Source of the DNA: Chlorophyllum brunneum
Lineage: Eukaryota > Basidiomycota > Agaricomycetes > Agaricales > Agaricaceae
Reading direction: 5' to 3'
Assembly (NCBI GenBank): GCA_963576785.1
Contig: OY756146.1
Location: 248,001-312,000 of the forward strand
Length of the DNA: 64,000 nt
The notes beneath the pieces were generated by a model. The model ran no database searches and was not told the DNA's origin. It saw only the letters and a program-made list of their open reading frames with translations. Shown here piece by piece: positions 13,601 through 24,238 of the stretch; positions within the stretch are counted from its first letter, which is position 1; every line of letters begins with the position of its first letter. Position numbers and translations under genes: made by a program.

Positions 13601-14712
13601 CGGACTAATGCCCTTACCCTCCAAAGGTGGTGTTGTGGTATCAACTTAAGCAGGTACACTTGGCTTCTCTCCGAGACCCACCAACAGAGGATTTAGACCT
13701 CTCCAGCCGGGCCGCACATTCTCTGCATGGTCTGCCACAGCCCACCAGTGGTTCCAGGGTCCTACCCCTGGCTGGCTTCCCGTACCCCAGCACCCACTTC
13801 ACTATGCCCATAGGGCACAGATCTGCATGTTAACGGTGTCTGGGGTCTCTGTCTTGCAGGGGCTGCTACCAGGGAGGTGATCGCACCTTGCTTACAAAGC
13901 AAATCCACGGAATGCCTTGCGGCACCCACGTGGAATAGCGCCCTAGAGTTTGAGTGATCCCTACTAACGTCCAACACTGCTAGGGAAAGATATACACATC
14001 CTAACTGCAGTTGGAGGGGGGTAGCCTGTCCTTGCAGTCGGCTTGTTTTTTGCCCTAACCCCCTCTTATCGACTCCTATCCTTTCGGACCCTCTCGGGCT
14101 CAGCTGGGCGGTTTTTCTCAACGCGCCCCCAGCTGGGGAATGGGGCAGAATGAAGCCTCTCCCGTAGTTCCCATGTTGGAGTAGATGCCTAGTTAGACTA
14201 GACTTGTACCGCAGCTCAGTCAAATAGACCAATGCTAGTCCCGCCATTGGGGAACTATGACACCATTTTGGGAGCGTGCTGGGTCCCTCCACTGCTAGAG
14301 GAACCCTCAAGGTGAACGGGCAGAAGGTGACCGGCATGCCCAGTCTTTGAGCCCCTTTGCCAAGGGGGCCCCCCCTGCTGTCCTATACGACCCGGTATCA
14401 ACTCTCGTCTAGAGAAAGTGACAGGCATACCCCGTCATCAAGGCCCTTTGCCAAGGGGCCACTCCTCCCGCTCGAACTAATTCTCGTCCACCATATGATG
14501 GATCCCAACCTCTGTTCGCACATCCAAGATCAAGCGAGTATGCAGCAGCCAGCATACCCAGCCTTTAACCTCCTTTGCCAAGGGAGTACTATGCATCACC
14601 CTGTGTATAAGACAGTGCCAGGACCTAACGTCCAGCAAGAACAGGCCAGAAGCCCCCAACCGGAGAACTGTCCCAATTAGGAAGGTAGTGGTAAGAGGTT
14701 AAGAAGGGGTGC
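13600..14712 (-). other. LINE 1 5' region with degenerate repeats, no clear gene
   Basis: About 1.1 kb without a recognisable protein. It is GC-rich and contains three copies of a CCCTT-TGCC-AAGGG hairpin near 14353, 14443 and 14571, each preceded by a similar GGCATNCCC block. This could be the 5' untranslated/promoter region of the LINE. Open frames here have no recognisable motif and I do not call them genes. Confidence 0.55.
14333..14590. repeat. Three degenerate repeats with CCCTTTGCCAAGGG hairpins
   Basis: Units begin near 14333 (GGCATGCCCAGTC), 14423 (GGCATACCCCGTC) and 14551 (AGCATACCCAGCC). Each is followed about 10-13 bases later by the same hairpin core. Spacings are about 90 and 128 bp. 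Confidence 0.7.
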
Positions 14713-14727
14713 GCTTTTTTGCCATTT
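14713..14727. repeat. Target site duplication, right copy (LINE 1)
   Basis: Exact repeat of 8754-8768. Copia B gag sequence resumes immediately after it. Confidence 0.93.
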
Positions 14728-15956
14728 GTATAGGTGAAGGACCAGTGACATGGTCATGCCAGGTGATTACCTGTTGAATCTGCAGTGAGTTCTCAAGTAA
14801 GGCAATGAAACATAAGTTTCATGCTTCAGTATGCACCTTTCTTTCAAGCTCAGCATGAGCATTTTTGTGCACCTGCTGGACCTTCTTGGGATTAACCCAA
14901 GTCACAGGTTTTGATCTCTCACTCACTAAGACATGAGTGGTTGGTGGAGTGGGAGCGGGAGCAGATCAAGGTACATCCATGCACCTCATCAGATCAAAGG
15001 GGATCATCTCCAGACCAGTGAAGAGATGGACTGCCAGTTCCATGGCAGCAGCGAAGCCTGCCATAGCTTACACCATGTGGGCCTGTAGTTTACCTCTGCC
15101 CTTCTTGGGCTTCTTCTTCTTCTTCTGGATGTTAATCCAGGTAGGAGTAGGTAGAGAAGGCTGAGGGGGCGGCCCACTCAGATTGGCAGGGTGGCGAGGT
15201 CCTCTCATAGGCTGGGCCCTGGTATCACCTCCAGGGTGGAAGCAGTTCCAGAGTAGTCCAGGGCGAGTCCTGGGGAAATTGCTCTGAGAGTGATTTTGGT
15301 AGTTAGTGGTAGCAGCATAGGATGCTTGTTAGTTAGACATGAAGGGTCTTGTTCCTTCACGTCTTGACCATTCAGCATTTATAGCTTGCTGAACTATCTC
15401 CCAGGTCATATCTACAATATTGTTATTATTTGCCAATGTTGTTTGTGCTACAGCATTCCAATTGAGTGGTAATGGTTTCAAAGCAATCATCATGCCAAGA
15501 ACTTCTGGCAACTTTACTTTGCTGTTTCTAATTGAGAAGCCATTGTTCTCAATTCAGCTAGATCCATCACTGGATCTTGATTCCCAGAGATGCACTTTTG
15601 CAACATTCTCTGCAGAATTGAATATACTACAGTAGGAGAAGGTGTCCCAAAGCAGGTTTTCAAGTCAGTCCATAGAAAACCAGGTTGGTCATGTCCATGG
15701 AGTAATAGGGAATCAGGTAAAGTGCCATTCATAACAGCCAATGCCTGACCTCTCAGTTGATCTCTTCTTCTATCCTCTTCTGTTAAGGCTTGAGAATTTT
15801 TGGGGGAGAGATTCTGTTCTGTCACAGTCTATCCTACTGGTTGGAGCTAGTGACAGTAATGAGAGTCAAGGCATTCTAAAGCCTTCTAGACCAGAATGTG
15901 TAGTTCTTAGGCCCATTGAGCTTAGGCAAACCAGAGACAATATTATTAGTAGTCAT
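14728..15956 (-). pseudogene. Copia B gag remnant
   Basis: Minus-strand similarity to the intact copia E gag runs from ATG 15956. Recognisable blocks include the LPKLNGPKN-like start, the hydrophobic core at 15825-15514 and 15511-15329, and a Lys-rich segment near 15110. Several indels and stops break it. The gag of this family is the capsid/nucleic-acid-binding part of the particle. Confidence 0.83.
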
Positions 15957-16102
15957 AATATCTTCATTGAGTGAATTTCTTTCTAGAAGAAAATTCTCAT
16001 ATCAGCAATGATCAAATGCAAGGATAACTCTGTCAGGTAAAGCCCTATCATCCTATCTTAGTTAGAGGGGTTGATAATGGTTTAACCATCAGTAAGGCTA
16101 CT

Positions 16103-16115
16103 GGGGCCCATAACC
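16103..16115 (-). promoter_or_regulatory. Primer-binding site of copia B (half-tRNA iMet type)
   Basis: Minus strand reads GGTTATGGGCCCC directly after the 5' LTR. Its complement is the anticodon stem-loop of initiator tRNA-Met (CAU anticodon followed by AACC), the site used by Drosophila copia, rather than the tRNA 3' CCA end. Confidence 0.75.
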
Positions 16116-16695
16116 TGTTGAGGAAACAACCATAACGAGTTGTTTGCTGGGACAGCAGTAAACACAGTGGGAGAGAACATAGGGTCTACTCACCAAGATA
16201 ATAAGCTTCTATCTGATACCTGTAGAAAGGTAATTTGGATAGACAGATATTAGTAATGAAATGATTGGTGTCAGAGGTAGAGAGGTTAAAGTCAAGGAAA
16301 TTGAGACTTGTGTTGTACTCAAGAAAATAAGCAATGATGAAGAAGTTGTTCAATTGAACAAGATACAAAACATTGTCTGCTACATGGGGTTTATATACAT
16401 GTAAGAACATAAACAAGTTATACTACATAAAATACTAGGAATACATAGAACATTCCTTATGACTCTTATTAACTGCAGCATAGCACCTGCGGAGTACTGC
16501 AGAACATATTATACCAGTCATTGGAACTATGTAGAATAATCTATCAAGTACCAATTGACTTTATGACTCTCATCATATGCAGAGCAACTCATAAGAAGTT
16601 ACTACAGATTGAAGTTACTGGAAAGTAACAGATCAGTCTATTATTATCATAATGACTTCATAGTCTATTTCTAGAATATGTCCAAAACTTCAACA
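16116..16695 (-). repeat. 5' LTR of copia B
   Basis: About 580 bp with TGTTG/CAACA termini. Holds the TATATA box region, a 76-codon minus-strand ORF (16416-16186) shared with other LTRs of the family, and the GTGAGT donor at 16193. Confidence 0.93.
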
Positions 16696-17228
16696 TGGAT
16701 TACCTCCAAAATGTCACAGTCACCAGTTGAATTCAGCTGCTGGTACAGTGATTCTAATTGGGTGATAGGACCAGATGGGTCCTGGTCAGGATAGAGACAG
16801 AAATGAATCATCTCAACATATGAGCTGTAAAGCCCTGACACAGAGATGGTTCCATAAACAGAGTATATCGTAGTCCAGATCTCTGCAGCATCAGTGAAGG
16901 GCCAGTTGATCATATCAGCTGATAGTTTAGACTTCACAAGTGTATAGACCAGATGCATGCAGGTAGTATGCTCATTAGCATTATGAGCAGGGTTCGGACC
17001 AGTTACATTTCCATCTTCATTGTAAAGATCCTCAGTAACATGGTACTTTGGTGAGATAGTGTGTACTCTATCTATCGGGAATGTCAGTATCTCTGAGCCA
17101 AGGATAGTAGTATCATCCTGAGTCATCAAGAAGAGTATGTCATCGAGGCAGGATGACCACTTATTGTAGTTCGTAGCACTATTGAGAGTCAGAATAGAGG
17201 ACATGAGAATGTTCATAGTGGAAGACAT
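16696..17228 (-). pseudogene. Copia-type gag of a second family, cut by copia B
   Basis: An open frame from ATG 17228 (MSSTMNILMSS) shows a gag-like start: a short N-terminus, then NYNKWSSCLDDILF, resembling copia gag proteins in which a conserved Trp follows the N-terminal leader. It is open to the LTR edge at 16695 and reads about a dozen residues into the LTR before stopping. Copia B thus inserted into it. The rest of this element would lie left of copia A, outside the window. A matching primer site lies about 230 bases upstream at 17457-17468. The assignment to copia gag is by pattern, not by a search. Confidence 0.65.
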
Positions 17229-17599
17229 TGTTCTATAAATGGATAGAGTTAGCAATCAGATTTGTAGGCAATCAGATTTGCACTACTGCACTGTTCAAGC
17301 TATGAATGCATATGAGGAAGCCTTTAATAGAGTATGAAACGATCGAGTCATGTTAGAGGGATGGGGTAGAAAGACCATGCTTTACAGGACTGGTCAGATT
17401 AGCCTATCTATGACCCACTTGCAGCCAGTCATGGCACATGGAGAGCAGGTGATCCAGGACCCATAACCTATTTTCCAGCACAGTAACACACAGTGACAGA
17501 CAGATAATCTGACACATCCTTCTTTGACTCTTACCACCACCATCGATTTGTTAAAAGTCGATTATATGGTCGAGAGTAATAGTACTAGGATATTCCACA
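17229..17599. other. Leader/LTR remnant of the second copia family
   Basis: Contains a short direct repeat (GCAATCAGATTTG twice, near 17251 and 17268) and a candidate primer site. No gene is visible. Where this element ends and LINE 2 begins could not be fixed. Confidence 0.45.
17457..17468 (-). promoter_or_regulatory. Candidate primer-binding site of the second copia family
   Basis: Minus strand reads GGTTATGGGTCC, sharing the GGTTATGGG core with the main copia family. It lies upstream of the gag start at 17228, so this element would also be primed from the anticodon region of initiator tRNA-Met. The expected LTR end next to it is not a perfect CA. Confidence 0.5.
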
Positions 17600-19726
17600 T
17601 GCCTGCGTTACGTTCTGATCTCTCTCGCAGAGATCCTGCATCAGACAGTGAGGAAGATGTGTTCGGGTACTCGCCACATGTCCCCACCCCCTCCCTCTTT
17701 GCAGCCTCTACGGCTCCGCCCCCCCTGGCATCCTGCTCACCAGGACGTCAGCCGCTGCTGGCCCTTCCCTTTTAGTTGGCTTGGCCTCTACCACCCCTGT
17801 GGCCACCCTGACTACTCCACCCTCCCCCATGGTCCCCTTAGCTGGTACCATGGCAAAGACCCCCCATCAGTCCTCCAAACACCCCAGGAAGGAGGGCAAC
17901 CATTACTACTCCGGCGAGGCTGGAAAGGACAAGGACTGGGCTGAGCAGGTAGAGGAGGAGTTGGCCCCAAGGATCGATGATGACGCTGGGGAGCATGATG
18001 GCTCCCCTGAGGAGTTCTATAATGATGCTGTTCAGGAGGTCGGTAAGATCTCTGCATGGGTCAAGGCCTGCAGCACTTTCAATATGAGCGGCGACGATGG
18101 GCTCGCTTTCGGGCATGCCTTTATTGAACTTACGGGTACCTTGATGAAGGCAGGATGGCTCAAGGTGGCCGTTGACGAGGAGAAGAACGATCTCCATGGT
18201 TGGCTTGGCATCAACTTCGGTAAGATCATTGTCCGTGCTGAGGAAACCCCCCAGCCCGACCTTTCCCCCCTGCGACGGGGCCCCAGAGGCCCCTCGCGCA
18301 AACCTGACGACGTCTGCATGGACGTTATCGAGCAGATTATCACTCCAGGCATTGCTGAAGATGCCAAGACCAAACTGGACGTCCCGGATGAGGATGTCCA
18401 GATGATCACTGAGACAGAATTCCAAACTGTCTCACACAAGAAGCCATCTAGGGCATGGCGTGCCAAGGCCACCCGGCCCGGAGCTCAAAAAACCCCGAAC
18501 ACAATCTCTCCCGTTAGCCCGCCCCCCAAGACTGCCCCGGCTCCCAAGGCCGCCCTGGCCCCCCCTAAGGCCCCAGCCCCCCAGGCCAAGTCCTCCTATG
18601 CTGCTGCTACAGCTGGGGGAAAGAAACCTCCTCCCGCTACCACTGGGCGGGACCCCCTCAAGCTCCTGGAATTCGCCAGCAAGTTTCTGGAACTGTTGCA
18701 CAAGAAGGTTGTGGCCATGTACGATGCCGCCTTCTCCCCCTCCTCCCCCACGGACAAAAGACCGACCAGAAAGGCGGCCACCATCCACTCGACACTCAAT
18801 GGTCCCTCGTGCAAACAGGTGATCATCTCCCTTCTGACTGGTCCGACGTCGCCCAACTTCAGCACCATCATCGACTCCCTTAATGCCTGCCTCATTGTGG
18901 GGAAGTCAAAGCCCGGGTCATCGCCGCCTCACAGGGTAAGCTGGGCCTCATGGTCCACACCTCGGAGGTGTTGACTCCAACTGAGCTAGATGCCGTCAAG
19001 GCTTGGCTCAAAGACAAATTTGAGGGGACCACCATGGGCGAAGTCTCCCTCCTGAAGTCGAAGTCGTTCGTGAAGGTCACGGACATATCTTATGTCACCC
19101 CCCGTGGCCAGATTCTGATGGCCGAAGATGTCACCGCCAGCATTTGCAGTTCAATCCACTCGGATGCCATCCAACTCGTGTCACCCCCGAGGGTGCGACG
19201 AAACTCCAAGCACTCAGACACCTACATGGTTTGGTTCGAGATATGGGACTCCAAGGCAGGGTCCAACGTTGGCAAAATCGAGGACAAGTTCCTCAACATC
19301 TACGGCAGACTTTTCCACATCAGGAAGGCCACCGCCAACCTGGGTGTCCTGTTCTGTGGCAAGTGCTGCAGGTGGGGCCACCCCCTTGTTCGATGCCGGG
19401 CAAGGCTCTACACGTGCGTGCACTACAAGGGCCCCCACTCCACCACCAATCACCACTCCTTTGCCAGCTGCTGCAAGGGCAACGACAAGACCGACCCGCC
19501 GATTGCGGCCACCCCTGCCGGAGAACCTTGCCCTCACAAGGCTTCATGCCCCAACTGTGGCAAGGAGCACCTTGCCACCGACCACAAATGCCTGTTCTGG
19601 AAGAAGCGATTCGACCATGACTGGCATGCCAACAAAGCCCTCGAGCTTAGGGCCAACAAGGGAGTCCCGCTCGCCCCTCCCTCCTCTTCCCTGGCTGGTC
19701 GAAGCCAGACCAACCCCCCCAAATGA
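17600..19726 (+). pseudogene. LINE 2 ORF1 (RNA-binding, zinc knuckles), frameshifted
   Basis: A likely N-terminus begins at ATG 17600 (MPALRSDLSRRDPASDSEED). The frame then moves to the one open at 17781-18974, and again to the one open at 18950-19726. The middle is Pro/Ala/Lys-rich. The last third has Cys/His clusters typical of zinc knuckles (CGKCCRWGHPLVRC; CPNCGKEHLATDHKC). This order fits the ORF1 nucleic-acid-binding protein of Tad/I-type LINEs. At least two frame changes make it non-functional as read. The stop TGA at 19724 overlaps the ORF2 ATG at 19723. Confidence 0.8.
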
Positions 19727-21665
19727 ATCACACACCCAACGCACAAGACAGGCCTCCTCGCTCACTACTGAGGGAGTTGAAGGTCTGCTCGCACAACGTT
19801 GGAAGATCTTATGGAGTGATGGAGACAGTCCTTGCACGCAGAGGTGACGTCGATCTCCTCCTCATACAAGAACCCCCATGGAGATACCTCCGCAACATCC
19901 CTTCCCCTGTCTCTAGTGATGGGGTCCCACTCGTAGGCGGCCCAGTCCATCCCGACTGGACACTCCTCTCCTATCCCCCCCCTGCCGAAGAAGTCCTCCA
20001 AGTTGGACACCGGCAGCTCTCCGCATGCACAGTTGACCTAAATCACCGCACTATACCATGAGTCTTAGCCTTTGCCCATAGGAGACTCACAAAACTCCGA
20101 CCATCCGTTTGATGGGACATCATCGAACATCGAGACCTCCTGTGTATATCCCTATATGTGGGAGGAGAAGAACTACTACTGCTCAATATCTACAATGACA
20201 GTCGCAACACCATGCTCCACTTCCTCGAGGAGCAACTCTTCGATCTACCGCCATTCATACTGATGGGCAGTGACATCAACATAAGATCAGAGCTATGGGA
20301 CCCTTCGGCGGTGCAACACCCAACGAGTGTGGACTGGCTGCTCATGGTCTCTGAAGCCCTCAACCTCGTGAGGACGACTCCGACTGTGGCCATTCCAACA
20401 TGCTACGCCACGGATCCTAACCTCCCGGATACAGTCATCAACCTCCTCTTTGTTTCGGCGATGTTACCTTACATCCCCTCCCACACCATCCAAGTGGGCG
20501 ACTGGTACAACTCGGACCACACCCCCCTGCTTATCAACATTCCGATCCTGCATATGGACGTTGTCATAGAGAGATTGACAATGCCCAAGGGATCGGACAA
20601 AGAAACCAGGTTCTTAACAGATATTACGGAAGGAATCATCAACAGGAACTGGCTGATGGATGACACGGACAAGTTGGAGAGATCCGTCGAAGAACTCAGA
20701 GGCTTATTTCACAGATCCTGGGACCGCCACGCGAAGAAGACCAAGATCACCACCAGATCCAAGACCTGGTGGAACGAAGAGTGTGCCACGGCGCTCGCAG
20801 CACACCGAGTGAACCGAAAGAACAGGCGCAAATGGGCCGCCTTTTGCAAGACCACGAGGAAGGTGAAGAGGGAGTATTTCAACAAGAAGATACAAGAGAT
20901 CTCAGTCGACAACAAACGGCCATGGGACTTGATGCCATGGGTCAAAGATCGGGCCCTCCCGGCCACGGAAGCCATCCGCCACAATGGCCGACCATGTCTC
21001 ACTACAGACAGCCTGTGGAGAGCCCTTGACCAACACTACAATGCGGCGCACGATCGACCAGTTGACGCGGCGGTTCTACAGGAACTTCCCCCTCCAACCG
21101 GGGAGGAGAGTAGGACTTGGGTTGACTTCTCTCTCTTAGAGATGATGGAGTCGCTCAAGGATACCTCAAACTCCTCCACCCCTGGCCCCAACCACGTCTC
21201 CTGGTCCCACCTCAAACAGATTGCTGCCACAGACACCTGCGCCACGCTCTTCCTCCGAATTGGTAGTGTGTGCCTGGCCCTTGGCCACTGGCCCTCACAC
21301 TTCAAAAAGTCGACGTCGGTCATAATTCCCAAGCCGAACAAACCCGACTACTCCACCCCTAAGGCGTTCCGACCGATCGTCTTACTCAACACACTTGGCA
21401 AGCTCATCGAGAAGATGCTAGCCAAACAACTGCAGTACAAAGTGGTGAAGTTCAAAGTCCTTCACCCCCACCAACTGGGAGCAATATGCCAGTGATCCAC
21501 CGAGGACACAGGCCTCTTTCTCACCCACATCATCCGGGGAGCCTGGACAAAGAAGAAGAAGATGTCGGTGCTTGCATTCGACATCACCCAATTCTTCCCC
21601 TCCCTCAACCACACACTCCTCACTAACATACTCGAACAGCAGGGGTTCCCTCAACAAATCGCGGC
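19723..21665 (+). pseudogene. LINE 2 ORF2: endonuclease and RT N-terminus, nonsense codons, truncated
   Basis: Begins at ATG 19723, overlapping the ORF1 stop. Endonuclease motifs: LKVCSHNVGRSYG, LLLIQEPPW, the GSDINIRSELWD variant of the Asp/Asn motif, and the SDH motif in YNSDHTPLL. The RT N-terminus follows (PGPNHVSWSHLKQ; IPKPNKPDY; LLNTLGKLIEKM). The frame is broken by TGA at 20059-20061 and at 21493-21495; LINE 1 has arginine at the second site and, after allowing for a small local insertion, at the first, so both look like C-to-T changes at CpG. The catalytic RT motif is missing because of the truncation. Confidence 0.85.
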
Positions 21666-22685
21666 TAGTGGCATTATGATTTGATCATTGCTTAGTGCTT
21701 GAGATCTTATTTGATCCAGTACTCTTAAAAAATGATCGGGCATGCATGTAGAGAAACAAAAAAGTTGAGAAGTATTGGAACACTTCTCATTTATCCATTC
21801 GCTCGTAACAACATTATTATGGGATCCTAAAGATCCCGATAGTGTAATTACATGCTTAGCCCCCAACGTCCTTTCCCCTTGCCCTTGCCCTTCTTCTTGC
21901 AAAGTTGGCCAGTTGGCATATTGGTGACAGGACTGCATATCAGGGTTAGTAAGAGTATCTGAGATCAAACTGATCACGTACCCAGCTCCTCCCTTCTTCT
22001 TGTAGTTGCTTCCATAGTCGGTCGACGAAAGTCCAAGAGACACCTCAGATTGAGGTGCCAAAGCAAATGGTTCGGACTTTGGGGACTTTGGAAGAGGCCC
22101 AGAAGAGGGTCCTGCAATGTTTGCAGGGTTCCTGGGATCGCAGATGTCATAGGCAACATCCTGAGCCAGTGCCATGAGGTTGTCGACCTCCTTCTCACTC
22201 TCAAGCCACTTGAAGACCTCATCTATCAACACTGTAAGTGTGGCAGGTCACCTGTCAGTGGTCTTGTTCTTCTGAGTAAGAGAGTATCTCTTACTCTGGA
22301 AGCGCTCCATTGGAGGGGAGGCCCTAGGAAGAGGAGGGAATTCCTCTTCATAAGTCCTTACAGCCAGAGCTACTATTTCCTCCCAAGGAGGAAGGTAGAA
22401 TGGCTGAACCCCTCTGGGTTCAAGTGAGTCACCCCGGGCGATGGAGTCCATGCTTGGGATCTTTACTACATGGTGCATAGCCAAATTAATTCTCATCCCA
22501 AATTTGGGAGAAACCAATAAGGTGTATGGCAAACCAAGGGGTAAGAGGAAAGAGAAGTGGATGCAAGTTGCGTTAATATTGGGGTTACTATGCTTTAGGA
22601 ACCATTGACTCACCCTCGTGTGACCCTCACAGGTACAACCTGGGGGGTGACCAGAAGGAACTGAAGGTGCACCGGGAGGTGTCAC
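21666..22685 (-). pseudogene. Copia C gag-pol middle region remnant
   Basis: Minus-strand blocks 22685-22248 (with PPGCTCEGHTRVSQWFLK) and 22232-21666 match copia D in the segment before the protease. The segment is interrupted by a frame change near 22240 and ends at the fusion point. A TGA just upstream of the first block is shared by copies B, C, D and E. Confidence 0.8.
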
Positions 22686-22689
22686 TGAT

Positions 22690-23999
22690 CATCCTTGTTA
22701 TGCGTAGGGATGAGAGACCTCATGCCTCCGTTGATCATAACAATCGAGGGCATGTTTCTTCGCCATTTGCATGGGCAAAGGACCAGTGACGCGGTTGCGC
22801 CAGGTGGTCACCTGTTGGATCCGCAGTGAGTTTTCGAGCAGGGCGGTAAAACATAAGTTTCATGCCTCAGCATGCACCTTTTTCTCGAGCTCAGCACGAG
22901 CATTCTCTCGTGCCTGCTGGACCTTCTTGGGATTAACCCAAGTAAGAGGCTTTGGTCTCTCACTCACTAGTACATGAGTGGTCGGAGGAGCAGGAGTGGG
23001 AACGGGTCGAGGCACGTCCATGTGCCTCATCAGGTCAAAGGGAGTCATCCCTGGACCTGTGAAGTGACAGACTGCCGGTTCCGTGGCAGCGGCGAAACCC
23101 GCCATGGCTTCCGCCATGTGGGCTTAGGGTTTACCCTGGCGCTTCTTGGGCTTCTTCTTCTTCTTCTGGACGTTAATCCAGGTAGGAGTAGGAGGAGAAG
23201 GCTGAGGGGGCTGCCCACTTGGATTGGCAGGGTGGCAAGGACCTCTCACAGGCTGGGCCCCGGTATTGCCTCCAGGGTGGAAGTGGTTCCAGGGTGGTCC
23301 AGGGCGAGTCCTAGGGAAGTTGCCCTGAGGGCAAGCTTGGTAGTTAGCAGTGGCAGCGAATGAAGCTTGTTGGTTAGACATGGAGGGTCTAGATCCTTCA
23401 CATCTTGACCATTCAGCATTTATAGCCTGCTGAACTACCTTCCAGGTCATATCTACAACATCGTGATTATTTGCCAATGTTGTTTGTACCACAGCATTCC
23501 AATCAGGTGGTAATGCGTTCAAAGTGATTATCGCGCCAAGAACTTCTGGCAATCTTACTTTAGCTGTTTCTAATTGAGAAGCCATTGTTCTCAATTCAGC
23601 TAGATCCATTGCTGGATCTTGATTCCCTGAAATGCGCTTTCGCAGCATTCTTTGGAGAATTGAATACACCATGGCAGGAGAAGGTGTCCCAAAGCGGGTT
23701 TTCAAGTCATCCCAGAGGAATCCAGGAGCATCATGCCCATGGAGTAATAGGGAATCAGGTAAGGTGCCATTTATAACAGCCAATGCCTGACCTCTCAATC
23801 GTTCTCTCCTTCTATCTTCCTCCATTAAAGCGGCAGGATTTGCAGGAGAGAGATCCTGGTTTGTCACAGTCCATCCAGACTGGTCAGACCCAGTGACAGA
23901 AATAAGGGTTAGGGCATCCTGAAGCCTTCTAGACCAGAACGCATAGTTCTTAGGCCCATTAAGCTTAGGTAAACCAGCGACGATATTATTGGTAGACAT
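22690..23999 (-). pseudogene. Copia C gag, one early stop
   Basis: ATG at 23999; 291 codons are open to a stop at 23124, after the Lys-rich QKKKKKPKK segment. Beyond it the same frame continues (AHMAEAMAGF) to a second stop near 22860. Copies D and E have Gln at the first stop. The N-terminal half has the copia gag pattern (LNGPKNYAFWSRRLQDAL) and the C-terminal half is Pro-rich and basic. No CCHC knuckle is visible. Confidence 0.85.
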
Positions 24000-24025
24000 A
24001 ATATCTTTGTTGAGTGTATTTCTTT

Positions 24026-24238
24026 CTAGAAGAAAATTCTCGTATCAGTAATGATCAAAATGCAAGGATAACTCTGTCAGGTAAAGCCCTATCATCCTAT
24101 CTCGGTTAGAGGGGATGATAATGGTTTAACCATTGGTAAGGCTACCAGGGCCCATCACCTATTGAGGAAACGACCGTAATGAGTTGTTTGCTGGGAGCAG
24201 TAGTAAATGCAGTGGGAGAGAATGTAGGGTCTACTCAC
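24026..24238 (-). other. Predicted leader intron of copia C
   Basis: Minus-strand GTGAGT donor at 24238 and TTTTCTTCTAG acceptor ending at 24026, with a CTGAT branch-point candidate about 20 bases before the acceptor. The segment contains the end of U5 and the primer site. It has the same architecture as in copies B, D and E. Confidence 0.6.

Larger units (their letters stand above)
8769..14712 (-). mobile_element. Non-LTR retrotransposon (LINE 1), inserted in copia B gag
   Basis: About 5.94 kb bounded by a poly(A) tail and a perfect 15-bp target duplication. Minus-strand order is 5' region with short repeats, the end of ORF1 (zinc knuckles), then endonuclease, RT, RNase H and a C-terminal CCHC-like motif. 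An AP-type endonuclease with RT and RNase H fits the Tad1/I-type LINEs known in fungi. Most of ORF1 seen in LINE 2 is absent and replaced by unrelated 5' sequence (13600-14712). Confidence 0.92.
3658..16695 (-). mobile_element. Copia copy B, minus strand, interrupted by a LINE
   Basis: Reads right to left: 5' LTR (16116-16695), primer site (16103-16115), gag remnant (15956 downward), a LINE inserted at 8769-14712, then protease, integrase, RT and RNase H remnants to the 3' LTR fragment (3658-3945). The LTR fragment and the 5' LTR share private changes, such as an extra stretch around the ATTGACTTTATGACTC motif that other copies lack, so they belong to the same insertion. The left part of its 3' LTR lies beyond copia A, outside the window. 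Heavily decayed. Confidence 0.88.
17600..21665 (+). mobile_element. LINE 2, 3'-truncated by fusion to copia C
   Basis: Same family as LINE 1 but GC-richer and in the opposite orientation. It holds ORF1, endonuclease and the first part of RT, and stops abruptly near 21665 where copia C sequence begins. The RT core, RNase H and poly(A) tail are missing. The 5' end is placed at the first plausible ORF1 ATG and may lie further upstream. Confidence 0.85.

Noticed and set aside
14353..14590. CRISPR-like array in the LINE 5' region
   Set aside because: Only three degenerate units of uneven spacing in a eukaryotic element; the hairpin repeats are not an array.
18432..18895. Gly-rich minus-strand ORFs opposite LINE 2 ORF1
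   Set aside because: They are the complement of the Pro/Ala-rich ORF1 segment; low-complexity shadows.
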